Below, one piece after another: positions 21,101-30,060 of a stretch of DNA of 64,000 nucleotides. The first letter of the stretch is position 1; each line of letters begins with the position of its first letter. A program made the translations under genes and the position numbers. This DNA comes from Coemansia sp. RSA 1804 (Eukaryota > Kickxellomycota > Kickxellomycetes > Kickxellales > Kickxellaceae), in contig JANBTH010000003.1 in NCBI GenBank assembly GCA_027578815.1, positions 52,775 through 116,774 on the forward strand. Reading direction: 5' to 3'. The notes below the pieces were generated by a model. That model was not told the DNA's origin and searched no databases. It was given only the letters and a program-made list of their open reading frames with translations.

Positions 21101-23466
21101 AGACAAAGCTGATGCAGGGGCGCACCCGAGTTCTGATCACTCACCATGTTCCAATGTGTCTGCCCTATGCTGACTTTATGGTAATGATGAACAATGGTCG
21201 TGTTGTCCTAAAAGGAGCTCCGCAGGATCTAAAGGCACAAGGGGTTCTTACCAGTGCTCTCGAGGAACTGGATGATAAAGCTAAAAATGCACATGAAGAC
21301 AAACAGCCAGCAGATGAGAAAGATGATGGCAAAGACAAAAATATTGAAACAAATAAAAAATCAACAATATCTGACCTAGACAAGTCCCTTTTCAACCTAA
21401 AGTCTGAAGATGAGTACACTGAAGAGCGTCTAAGAAAGATTGCTGCACAGAAGAATCTTGATCCCAACATTGATCTGGCAGTTCTGCAGGGAATTCTAGT
21501 CAAGGAAGAAGAACGCGAAAAGGGTCATGTCAAATTTGAAGTGTGGAAAACATTTATTAAAATTTGTGGCAGCAGTTCGTACTGGGCTAGTATTGCTATT
21601 ATAATGGTTATTGCTGAAATATTCTCTACTATGAAAACCTACGCAATTCGACTGTGGGTGTCTTCCAATGAAGGAAGCAAGTCTGATAACATTGTTTCGT
21701 CATTGCTTTTTTCTGAATCCATGGATGGTACAGCAAACACAGCAATCTACGTAACCGGTTCTGATGCTTATGCAGTGACAGGCAAGAGTAGTCCAGCATA
21801 TTGGCTGAGCATTTACATGCTTGTATCAGCACTTGGTGCATTCTGGGGAATACTAAACATGTATGTCACTTGCTATGGAGGCATTAATGCCGCACAAAAT
21901 ATCCACAAAAAGCTTCTCTATACAGTAATGCATGCTGCTCCTCGGTTCTTTGACACAACACCAGCTGGTCGGATAATCAGTCGGTTTTCTGGCGATATGG
22001 ACACAATAGATGAAGGTGCGATAAGTTCGCTTATAGGCTGGGCAAAGGGATTTGTGTCGCTTGCTGCAACGCTTGTAATTATTATGTCAGTGATTCCAAT
22101 GTTCGCATTTCCAGCAGTGTTAATCGTTGCCATATATATATCAATTGCATACTACTATCTAGTTACTATGCGCGAGATCAATAGACTAAAATCAAGCAGC
22201 AGATCGCCTGTAATTTCAATATTTGGAGAGATGGTTGGCGGTATTGCAGTGGTTCGTGCATTTAATGTACAGAAGCAGTATCTTAAAGAAGTGATTAACA
22301 GACTAAACAACAGCAACCGGTTTGGCTATATTAGTTTAATTGGATTCCAGTGAATGAATTTACGTATATCTGTTACAAGCACAATGGTAACATTTATCTG
22401 TGTTGTATTTATTCTACTTAATGCGGGATGGGTTGATGCTGGCTTGGCTGGGTTTGTGCTCACCTATGCAACCTCCTTTTCGGGCAATACAAGAGCTTTA
22501 ATTGATGGGTATATTTTCAATGAGCGAAACATGACCTCTGTCGAGAGAGTTATGCAATATCTAAAGCTAGACCAGGAAGCAGCATCGGAATCAACGCTCG
22601 AAAACAAGCCACCAGTGCTATGGCCCAAGACAGGCAATGTGGAGTTTGAGAACCTTGTTGCCGAGTATGTTCCAGGCGTTCCTGTTCTGCATGGAATATC
22701 GTTGTCTGTGCGTCATGGAGAAAAGGTTGGCGTCGTTGGTCGTACGGGTGCAGGAAAGAGCACAATGTCACTGGCACTCATGCGTTTTGTTGAAGCAACC
22801 AAGGGTCGAATTGTGCTGGATGGCATTGATATTTCCAAGATTGGACTGGATGACCTAAGACGCAACATTACCATTATTCCACAAGATCCTGTGCTATTCA
22901 ATGGCACAATCCGTTATAACATTGATCCGTTTGAGGAGTACCCCGATGAGCTTATCTGGGATGCATTGAACCGTGTACACATGACTCGTGAACAGACCAG
23001 CCATGCTATGAGTGCAAGCACTAGCATTGTAGGAGTTTCAAATGATGAAAATGGCGAGTTGCCGCTAGAGCGGATGGCTGGAGTATTCAGTAGCTTGGAT
23101 GACAAGATTGAACAGAACGGACACAGTCTGTCTGCTGGACAGCGACAGCTAGTGGCAATGGCACGTGCGCTTGTAAGGAGATCCAAGCTGATTATCATGG
23201 ATGAAGCCACAGCATCCGTTGATTTTGATACCGATGAGCGACTTCAGCGCACAATCCGTGGCTACGAATTTGCCAATTCCACTCTTTTGTGTATTGCTCA
23301 TCGTTTGCGCACTGTTATTGACTACGACAGAGTGCTTGTCCTTGACAAGGGTAAAGTGGCAGAGTTTGACACGCCAAAGAATCTTTTGAAGAAAAAGGGC
23401 GGAATCTTTAGAGGAATGTGCGAAAAGTCTGGTGAGCTAGAACATCTAGTGGCCGCGACCAAATAG
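18190..23466 (+). pseudogene. ABCC/MRP-type full ABC transporter, interrupted by one in-frame TGA
   Basis: A single frame of 1,759 codons before its final stop, complete except for TGA at 22351-22353. The order is hydrophobic TMD0, TMD1, NBD1, TMD2, NBD2. NBD1 (about residue 800) has Walker A GPTGSGKSS, signature LSGGQRQR and Walker B LLIDDCLSAVD. NBD2 (about 1515) has GRTGAGKST, LSAGQRQL, IIMDEATASVD and H-loop AHRLRT. ABCC proteins export glutathione and other conjugates, often into the vacuole. The TGA falls between SLIGFQ and MNLRIS, at the place where the family has NRWL--R, so TGG is the expected codon. The next codon is ATG. No splice site removes the stop in frame. It may be a recent null allele, a base error, or a readthrough case. 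The remaining frame and motifs are intact. More AT-rich than flanking genes. Confidence 0.85.
22351..22353 (+). other. Premature TGA in ABCC gene
   Basis: The stop lies in TMD2 of the transporter, directly after CAG and directly before ATG (context ccag-tga-atga). The family expects tryptophan at this position; TGG to TGA is a single G-to-A change. Translation would stop after 1,387 residues, leaving NBD2 in a separate 370-aa frame. Confidence 0.9.
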
Positions 23467-23661
23467 GCGGATATTATAAACAATGGTTAGCTTTCTAGTT
23501 ACAATGAGGATTATGTAATAAAATGTCCTTAACATTAGTTCGTTCCTTTTAATATTTCAATCTCTGTTTCTAGAATAATACAAACTGACTAGCAAGTTTA
23601 TCAAGATGACATCTAAATGCTTGTTTAATATATTTAGCATAAACAAAGAAATAGACTTTTG

Positions 23662-25338
23662 CTAACGACTGCTGTCACCGCCAGCGGATAGTTGCTCAAG
23701 AAGAAGAGCAATTTGTCTGGTCAGCAAGGTTGAATCAGAAGACGATGAGACGGTGGGCAGATTTGCCGCTACTTCTAGCACCGACTTTGCAGCCAGAACC
23801 AGGCACTTAACCAACGACCCGTCAACGGCAGCAACAGGCGGCGTGTCCGAAACCTGCATCGAATTCCACACAAGTTTTGCAGCCTCCAGACACTGGGTGC
23901 CAACCAACGGATGGTATGGAGGATACGCCATCACATAGAATGCCAGCACGTAGAGAGAAGAGACGCAGGCCCACGGCCAGAGCTCCGAGTGGCCCTCCGA
24001 CACTTTGTCAAGATACTCGTCCTGGCACTCTAGCCAGTGCTTGTATGCAAAGAACCGTATGTTCTGTGGCGGTCCCTCCTTGACTGCATCTAGAATCGTG
24101 GTATCGAGTTTGCGGAAAGAGGAGGCATCGTCATCAGTGGTAGTAGTACCGTTGTTAACCAGGCAAAAGAGCCCACGGATCACGCGTATAACCCACGGAT
24201 CTATCCGCGGTTTGTGGTCAGTATAGTTGGTAGGCAGATTCGACGGCAGCAACAGCGGCGGCTGCTGGGTCTGACGTGTATCTGTTGTATCATTATCTAC
24301 AGCTCCATCCAGCAGTGAATCGACCTTGCCTCTTTCCGAAGCCCCTTCGCACCGGGTGCACGTGCAGCCAAAGAAGTAGACGTCCGCAAGGGTTTTCCGA
24401 CGCACCGATCTCGGATGCATGCCATCGACGTATGCAAGGGTCACCTCCTCCCCTTCGCGAATCTCCCTGAGCGCACGCACCACCTGGAGACCATTAGAGT
24501 AAACGAACGAGGCGTTCGGGTAGCAACTGTGGTTGAACAGAAGAGACGCTAGGGGACTACACAGATGGCCAGTTACCGCGTGCGCAGAATAGTCGTAGGC
24601 TGCAAAGTTGTTGCATCCAAATCGACACAACGCAGAGACAACAGCATCCGTCCGCGCGTCATCTGCATCACTAATACTCGGATCCGCCACATACCCTAGT
24701 GTTCCGGTACCCTTTACGTGGGCCACAAGGACGCTGGCAATCTGCTTGTACTGACGCAGAACGTACTGCGGATGCATGTCCCGGTGGCCCACGAGTCGGT
24801 CCCACGCGGCCGCCTGGATCTGGAGCCACCCAGGTTTCCCATTCTGTTTCCGTTTCGCAGAAACCAAGGCGGCGCCTACCCCGGCAGCCATGCGCAAGTA
24901 CGGCCGGTACTCAGGCTTCAGCTTAGCAGCAGCCTCGTCAACAGCCTCGGTGTCCAAGTGTCCGCATTCAAAGTGATGGCGCGCATTCCAGTGCGCGGTC
25001 AAACATGCCGGCGAGCAGTACTGCGCGGCCTGGCGACACCGGCTGCATCGCGGATAGCGTGCTGGCAGCGGATGGAAGCAGTGCACGCATCTTGTGAGCG
25101 GATCCACAGATTCTCCTCGAAGCGGACGGCTCGGGCTCTGGTCGTTGCCATCAGCGTGTGTGGCGGGGGATTCTTCGGTTGGACGCACGGGGAACCCGTA
25201 CAGCGGGTTGATTGAGAGAACCGTCTGGCCACGCACAAACCGCCGCGTGGCTACGGTTCTGTGGCCCTTTGCTGGATCTGGCACCATGCAGAGCCCGCGC
25301 CTGGCCACATACTCGTCAAGCTGCCGACTGTCCGACAT
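23662..25338 (-). CDS. SET-MYND (SMYD/Set5-like) protein lysine methyltransferase
   Basis: Encodes 558 aa. The split SET domain begins near residue 15 and is interrupted by a MYND zinc finger at 84-125, with the C-x2-C, C-x2-C, C-x3-C and H-x3-C pattern readable. SET continues with LLFNHSCYPNASF (about 268-280), the SAM and lysine channel core, and EGEEVTLAYVD. The post-SET cysteines are CTCTRCE. The remaining 200 residues are helical, as in the TPR-like C-lobe of SMYD proteins. It would transfer methyl groups from SAM to lysines of histones or other proteins. First ATG used. Divergent from DPM2, which starts 281 bp away. Confidence 0.85.
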   Translation of the reverse strand: MSDSRQLDEYVARRGLCMVPDPAKGHRTVATRRFVRGQTVLSINPLYGFPVRPTEESPATHADGNDQSPSRPLRGESVDPLTRCVHCFHPLPARYPRCSRCRQAAQYCSPACLTAHWNARHHFECGHLDTEAVDEAAAKLKPEYRPYLRMAAGVGAALVSAKRKQNGKPGWLQIQAAAWDRLVGHRDMHPQYVLRQYKQIASVLVAHVKGTGTLGYVADPSISDADDARTDAVVSALCRFGCNNFAAYDYSAHAVTGHLCSPLASLLFNHSCYPNASFVYSNGLQVVRALREIREGEEVTLAYVDGMHPRSVRRKTLADVYFFGCTCTRCEGASERGKVDSLLDGAVDNDTTDTRQTQQPPLLLPSNLPTNYTDHKPRIDPWVIRVIRGLFCLVNNGTTTTDDDASSFRKLDTTILDAVKEGPPQNIRFFAYKHWLECQDEYLDKVSEGHSELWPWACVSSLYVLAFYVMAYPPYHPLVGTQCLEAAKLVWNSMQVSDTPPVAAVDGSLVKCLVLAAKSVLEVAANLPTVSSSSDSTLLTRQIALLLEQLSAGGDSSR

Positions 25339-25499
25339 GCTTCAAATATATAGTCAACAAAAAGTCCCCCGTAAAAGTGTCTAATAGCGAGAAGAAAAAG
25401 AAAAAGAAAAGAGCAAGGAGGGGGAGAAAATATCCACTACAAAATGTTTTTGATCATTCTTCAGTAAAAAAAAGTCCATTTTCATTCAGTCACCGATTG

Positions 25500-25619
25500 T
25501 TGTTTTTTTCTTTCTTCTCTCCAGAATTAAACTCTTTGCTTTCCTTGGAATTTCCACACCCGCCTTCTTTCTCCATTTCCCCTACTTTCTTCCTTCTTCA
25601 TCACATTCCGCACTCGATA
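25500..25619 (+). promoter_or_regulatory. Pyrimidine-rich leader before DPM2
   Basis: A dense C/T tract (ttctttctt, ctccatttcccc, ttccttcttcatc) ends just before the ATG. Similar CT-rich tracts directly precede the start codons of several genes here: thioesterase (28487-28560), SDHAF2 (29223-29280), PTP (40528-40590), NoxR (42334-42510) and, on the other strand, PMR1 and glutamate 5-kinase. This looks like a common core promoter or 5' leader feature of this genome. Confidence 0.5.
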
Positions 25620-25877
25620 ATGGCACAGCTCAACGACAAGGCGGTTGGCGCAGTTCTGCTTGCAATCGGCACCTTCGTGTTCACATACTACTCAATCTGG
25701 ACACTGGTCATCCCGTTCGTCGATGTCGAGCAGCCCGTGCGCAAGCTGTTCCCGCCGCAGTGGTTTGCAATTGCGATTCCGGTCTTCCTGCTTGTGGTTG
25801 GCGTCACCGGGATCTTTGGGTTCCTGTCGTTTGTGATGCTCCAGTCAGGAAAGAAGGCTGCCAAGAAGGCCACCTAA
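25620..25877 (+). CDS. DPM2: Dolichol-phosphate mannose synthase regulatory subunit 2
   Basis: Encodes 85 aa with two transmembrane segments, about 9-32 and 50-74. The family signature is clear: DKAVG at the start of span 1, FTYYSIWTLVIPFVD at its end, then KLFPPQWFAIAIPV leading into span 2 and a lysine-rich tail. DPM2 is an ER membrane protein that stabilises the catalytic DPM1 subunit with DPM3 and supports synthesis of dolichol-phosphate mannose, the donor for N-glycans, O-mannosylation and GPI anchors. Length matches the family. Its job is relevant to the GPI-type proteins at 53-55 kb, though they are not physically linked. Confidence 0.92.
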   Translation: MAQLNDKAVGAVLLAIGTFVFTYYSIWTLVIPFVDVEQPVRKLFPPQWFAIAIPVFLLVVGVTGIFGFLSFVMLQSGKKAAKKAT

Positions 25878-26035
25878 ACACAAGCACTGCATGTATGACG
25901 ACGTTTTTCTTCTCCGTAGACAAGACTTTCTTCTCTTCCGTTAACATGTATGGTATATATAAATCTAACACCTTATGAAAAGTACACATCGCCAAAGTTA
26001 ATATTACAAACAACATTGTGGTCTCTCTCTCTCTA

Positions 26036-26986
26036 TCATCTCTTCTTGTCCATGCGCTTCTGCGCGGCCTTGTATATGAGCTCCCGCCGATGGTCGGCAG
26101 CCATCTGGTCCGACGCATCCGGAGGCAGCTGCGGTGCCTCACCGCCAAGCACAAAGCCCGTCGCACGCAGCGCACCGCCATCAACGCTCTGCGCCTCCGA
26201 GGCCTGCGGCTCGTAGTATGAAGCGGCGGGGACGCCTCCCAGCGTGCGGCCACGGCGTGTCCAGTCGAGCTCCACCACCTCGCGGCAATGCTGGCTATTG
26301 AGGGCGTTGAAGTTGGCATCATGTTCGTCCCACACCATATGCGCCAGCTCATGCATCAGCACCAGCCGCACCGCCTGGTAGTCTCTGAACCCGTCCAGAT
26401 CGTCTGTCCGCAGCCGCAGCGCAATCACCTGGCCGCGGTTTCTGTTGTATCCAAGGATGGTCCGCTCAAACGGGTGCAGCTCACGCAGCACGCCCACCGC
26501 GTACTTGTGCTTCTTCATCAGCTGCTTCACGCCCTCATCGCGGGCAAGCTTGCGCAGAATCCCCAGCGCCCGCTCCCTTTCCGGCAAATCAGGTAGTGCT
26601 TCGAACGCTCCAAATCCGTACTCCTCATCGCCGCCACCTCCAATGCCTCCTATTTGTCTGGTCTGTGTCCGGTAGATACTCGATGCGCTAGCCATGTACC
26701 GGTTATAGTTTGCCCGCCCCTCCTCGCGTCTCGCCGTACTAGCCTTGAATGCCTCGATTTCCCTCGTTGCGGTGCCCATCAGCAGTATCCGGGCGCCCTC
26801 TGGAATGGCATTGTCAATAGATACGCCTGCGTCGGTGAACTTTGCGCCCTTGAGAAGCATCTTCTGGTTCTGCGGCTCCACGCCAAACGCCTCGGCCACC
26901 AGGCTCCGCAGCTCGCCCAGCGTAGTCGTCTTTGCCAGTGCAAACTCTTTGGCGTGGCCCTTGTGGCTGACACTAAAACTGCGCAT
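26036..26986 (-). CDS. Ubiquitin-like/WLM-domain metalloprotease (Wss1-related)
   Basis: Encodes 316 aa. Residues 1-75 form a ubiquitin-like domain (FALAKTTTLGELRSLVAEAF, then KMLLKGAKF). A WLM (zincin) domain spans about 120-260 with the metal site HELAHMVWDEHD at about 213-224, matching HExxHxxWxxHD. Related UBL-WLM proteins in fission yeast and plants, and Wss1 in budding yeast, are linked to DNA-protein crosslink repair and SUMO/ubiquitin stress. I see no SIM or VIM motif in the short C-terminus. Single exon, first ATG. Convergent with DPM2. Confidence 0.85.
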   Translation of the reverse strand: MRSFSVSHKGHAKEFALAKTTTLGELRSLVAEAFGVEPQNQKMLLKGAKFTDAGVSIDNAIPEGARILLMGTATREIEAFKASTARREEGRANYNRYMASASSIYRTQTRQIGGIGGGGDEEYGFGAFEALPDLPERERALGILRKLARDEGVKQLMKKHKYAVGVLRELHPFERTILGYNRNRGQVIALRLRTDDLDGFRDYQAVRLVLMHELAHMVWDEHDANFNALNSQHCREVVELDWTRRGRTLGGVPAASYYEPQASEAQSVDGGALRATGFVLGGEAPQLPPDASDQMAADHRRELIYKAAQKRMDKKR

Positions 26987-27249
26987 AATTTAACAGGTTG
27001 ATATTACAGGCGAAATGCACTAGTGAATGCTATAGAATGAGGAATTCAATAAAAACAATATGGAACTGGGAATAGAAATTGAAGAAGAAAAGGAGAATAG
27101 GAAATTAACAAAACGACTCTTGAAGGTAGGGGAGAGGAAAAGAACAAGGTTTATATAGAGAAAGGCATGGCGCTCGATTAATAAGCACGGGCGGCAGCTC
27201 CAGTCATTTCTTTTTTTTTTTTTATTCTCTCCACCCTTCCCTTCTGCAT

Positions 27250-28185
27250 TCACTTGCCGCCGCTAGTAGCACTGCTACCGCTCTGAGTGACGGCATGCAG
27301 TGCGGCTTTGTAAGACAGAAGCTGCTGCTGGTCATCGTCACCTTCAGCTGGCGCCGCCAAGGATCCGGCCGCAGGCTTCCAGAACCTTCCATTGCCAGCC
27401 GACGCGGAGACGGAAGCGTCGGCGGTATCGGTCGCACCGTCGCCAATCAGAGCTGAGCGCACATTGTTGCCATCGTCGGCGGTCTCTGCGGAACCGGCGC
27501 CAGCAGCCACATCCTCAAGCGTCGCCAGCAGCTGCTTCATCTTGTCAATGGAAGCCGGGGCGGCCTTCTCGATGCGCTTGGCCAGCCGCGCCGCACGCTC
27601 AAACTCGCTGTTGACAGCCTCGTCCACGTACGGCAGCGAACCACCACCACCACTGCCAGTGGAAGAAGTGTTTGGATCGGTGTCGGCGCGAGAAAGGCCC
27701 TTGATCGCCGTGGTCTTCTCAGCGACCAGCGACTCGCGGGCCACCCCGTCCCTGACGAGGTTTTCGATCTGATCGGGCACCGTTTTGCGTTTCTGCGTGA
27801 CGGCCAGCAGGAGCTCATCGGCCTCCTCGCGCAGCGCACGCACCTCGCCGCGGAGCGCCTCATCGAGCGGCTCGATCCTGGACTTCTCCTGCATTGCTTC
27901 CTCGTACGCAAACCCATTGACCGCCATGTTGCTCCCGGCCATCGTCCACATGCTGCCGGTCCACTCCTCGAGCCGGCTCATGATCAGCGTCTCTGCCTCC
28001 GCCCGCTGCTCCTCGCTGAGCTGCGAGTCCCGTAGCGTCGTGTTCCCCGCCACTGTCTTGCGCAGAAAGTCGCCCAGTTGCTGCTGCAGAAACTGCACAT
28101 CCTCCTTGCTCTCCAGCTGGATCTTGGGGAGGTCGCTGCCGTCTGCGGTCTTGTTGCTGTTGTTGCTGTTGTTCGAGGCCAGCAT
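27250..28185 (-). CDS. Kinetochore protein Mis14/Nsl1-like (tentative)
   Basis: Encodes 311 aa from ATG at 28185 (MLASNNSNNS). The protein is soluble, acidic and mostly helical: an N-terminal helical block (residues 20-75), then VNGFAYEEAMQEKSRIEPLD, and a coiled-coil segment (EVRALREEADELLLAVTQKR) followed by VPDQIENLV. The arrangement EPLDEAL, coiled coil, and a VP near its end resembles Mis14/Nsl1 of the MIND/Mis12 kinetochore complex, which links centromeric chromatin to microtubule attachment factors. The match is from general pattern only, so confidence is moderate. The C-terminal third has a Gly/Ser-rich loop and Ala-rich tail. Confidence 0.5.
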   Translation of the reverse strand: MLASNNSNNSNKTADGSDLPKIQLESKEDVQFLQQQLGDFLRKTVAGNTTLRDSQLSEEQRAEAETLIMSRLEEWTGSMWTMAGSNMAVNGFAYEEAMQEKSRIEPLDEALRGEVRALREEADELLLAVTQKRKTVPDQIENLVRDGVARESLVAEKTTAIKGLSRADTDPNTSSTGSGGGGSLPYVDEAVNSEFERAARLAKRIEKAAPASIDKMKQLLATLEDVAAGAGSAETADDGNNVRSALIGDGATDTADASVSASAGNGRFWKPAAGSLAAPAEGDDDQQQLLSYKAALHAVTQSGSSATSGGK

Positions 28186-28575
28186 TGTTTGTTTTGAGAA
28201 ACAGGTGATGAATTTACAAGGACGGAGAAAGAGTAATAAATGTAAAGGGGAAGTGAAGGGGAAAGAGCAGTTTCCATTTTTAACTTTCTGCAACTCTGTT
28301 TTGTTTTGTTTCATTTGCTTTGTTTACTCTTAGCTAGTTAAATCTAATCGGGCCGCTCAGCGGATAATTATGATTTCCTGCATGCCCAAGCAGAAAAAAA
28401 GCGTTCTGATCCGCAAGCAGGCAATTTGGATCTGGGCTCAAGGATGCGAAAAAGTCATGTGCCTCCTCTGAAGAGATTCTTAAGAGAGCTTTTTTTTCCC
28501 ACACCCTGTTCTTTTTTCCCCCTCTCTTTCTCTCTCCAACTCTCATTCTTCCTCATTCCCAAAATAAAATACGCA
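28186..28575. promoter_or_regulatory. Divergent promoter region, Mis14-like and thioesterase genes
   Basis: 390 bp between divergent start codons. The right part (28487-28560) is a strong pyrimidine tract leading into the thioesterase ATG. No further gene. Confidence 0.5.
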
Positions 28576-29085
28576 ATGTCTGGCTTCATACTGAACGAGC
28601 TCCTGGACAAGCTGTCGGACCGCAGCCACCCGCGGTTCGGCAGCACACTGCCGCTCCGCGTAGCCACAGCGGACGCGAAGAGCCGCACAGTGACATACGA
28701 GTACGAAGTAACAGACGACGAGATCATCCACGGACACCTGTCGAGCGGCTGGCTGTCGACGATTATCGACCACGCAACCGAGCCGCTCATCTACCTGACA
28801 ATCAACAACAAAAGCAACAACGATAACGGACATTTCCTGTCAGCGGTATCGTCGTACGCTTCCACGCTGGCCGTCCATATCCTCGAGCCCGTGGCCCCCG
28901 GCACGCGTATCGAAATCGTCTGCAGGCTGGTGCTGGCCGATGCGAGGATGCTGCAGACTACCGTTACCTTTAGAGACCCCGGCCGCAAGTCCCTCGTCTA
29001 CGCGACGGGCGTGCAGTCGTTGATATCCAAGGAGCCATCGTCCTTTGTCGGTGGCAGCCTCCCGTCTGGCGGCGCCAAGCTGTGA
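28576..29085 (+). CDS. Hotdog-fold acyl-CoA thioesterase (ACOT13/PaaI type)
   Basis: Encodes 169 aa. The 4HBT core is recognisable from IIHGHLSSGWLSTIIDHAT, the equivalent of the HGG---L-D---- helix that carries the active-site residues in PaaI/ACOT13 proteins, followed by the beta strands SSYASTLAVHILEPVAPGTR and IEIVCRLVLADAR. It probably hydrolyses medium- or long-chain acyl-CoA in cytosol or mitochondria. Start at ATG 28576 (MSGFILNELL); the frame is open upstream but through a pyrimidine-tract leader. Followed on the same strand by SDHAF2 after 239 bp. Confidence 0.8.
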   Translation: MSGFILNELLDKLSDRSHPRFGSTLPLRVATADAKSRTVTYEYEVTDDEIIHGHLSSGWLSTIIDHATEPLIYLTINNKSNNDNGHFLSAVSSYASTLAVHILEPVAPGTRIEIVCRLVLADARMLQTTVTFRDPGRKSLVYATGVQSLISKEPSSFVGGSLPSGGAKL

Positions 29086-29324
29086 GAGAAGAGACAAGGA
29101 GCGGGACTGCCATTGTCGCCATTAGGTACTGTAAGCATGCCCTTTTTTGTTCTTGCTGTATTTTCTTTTCTTTCTCCAATCTGTATCGGTCATGTGACCG
29201 GGGTTGGCTTTTGCGGTGCTGACGCTTAATAACTCTTTTCCCTTTTTCAATCTTTTTCTACTCTTATCTTTGTTTTCCCGCACTACATAATATTACTCTT
29301 ACACATTCGCCAATTGCACCGCAA

Positions 29325-29834
29325 ATGCTGCTCCCCCGTACGCGCATTCACATGCTCTCACGCACACTTTCCCGCCTCACGCCCACAGCAACCCCACGAC
29401 TACCAGCTTGCCTTTCACAGCGCAACAACAATAGCAGCAGCAGCAGCGGCGGCGGCGGCAGTGGCAATGGCAACGGTGCGATCGGAGGTGGCCTGGAACG
29501 CAACAGACCCCGTGGTACCGAGGATATCAGCACGACCAGACGGCGACTGCAGTACCAGATGCGCAAGCGCGGGATCCTGGAGACCGACCTGCTGCTCAGC
29601 ACCTTTGCCAGCGAGCACCTCCACGCGCTGACGCCGTCGGAGCTTGCCGACCTTGACTCGCTGCTCGGCCACATCGACTGGGACATATTCTACTGGGCTA
29701 CCAACAAGACCGCGCCGCCCGAGAGTGTGGAGAAAATGGAGGTGTTCCAGAAACTCAGGACGCATGCGGCTAAGCGAGGCAGCTCGATTGTGCGGATGCC
29801 CGATCTTGAAGACACCAGCAGGGGCGACAAGTAA
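29325..29834 (+). CDS. SDHAF2: Succinate dehydrogenase assembly factor 2, mitochondrial
   Basis: Encodes 169 aa. Residues 1-65 are Arg/Ser/Thr-rich then Gly/Ser/Asn-rich, a mitochondrial presequence plus linker. The SDHAF2/Sdh5 domain follows with RRRLQYQMRKRGILETDLLL (R-LLY--RKRG--E-DLLL in the family), LTPSELADLDSLL, and DWDIFYW (D-D-Y-W-). It promotes covalent FAD attachment to the SDH flavoprotein subunit in the matrix. First ATG used. The linker contains a Ser/Gly repeat tract and the leader is pyrimidine-rich. Confidence 0.92.
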   Translation: MLLPRTRIHMLSRTLSRLTPTATPRLPACLSQRNNNSSSSSGGGGSGNGNGAIGGGLERNRPRGTEDISTTRRRLQYQMRKRGILETDLLLSTFASEHLHALTPSELADLDSLLGHIDWDIFYWATNKTAPPESVEKMEVFQKLRTHAAKRGSSIVRMPDLEDTSRGDK

Positions 29835-30060
29835 ACGGCAGCAAAGTAGAAGTAGCTTGACATGCAACGGCGTTAAACCCCTCTCCATTGATGGATGGGT
29901 GGACTATTGTTCTGTTGTTCAACGAGAAAAAAAGCAAGTATATGAAGAAATAGAAAGGTCTAGCCTAGATGTAAAGAAAAGAAAAGAAAATAACCCCAGT
30001 GTCGGGATTGGTGATATGAAAGGCACGGGTTTGAAGTAAATGGAATGTGGGTTGGTTGGT

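Noticed and set aside
22300..22380. Intron that removes the premature TGA of the ABCC gene
   Set aside because: The AG before TGA could be an acceptor, but all three joining phases either keep this TGA or meet a stop soon after, and the coding sequence on both sides aligns continuously with the family.
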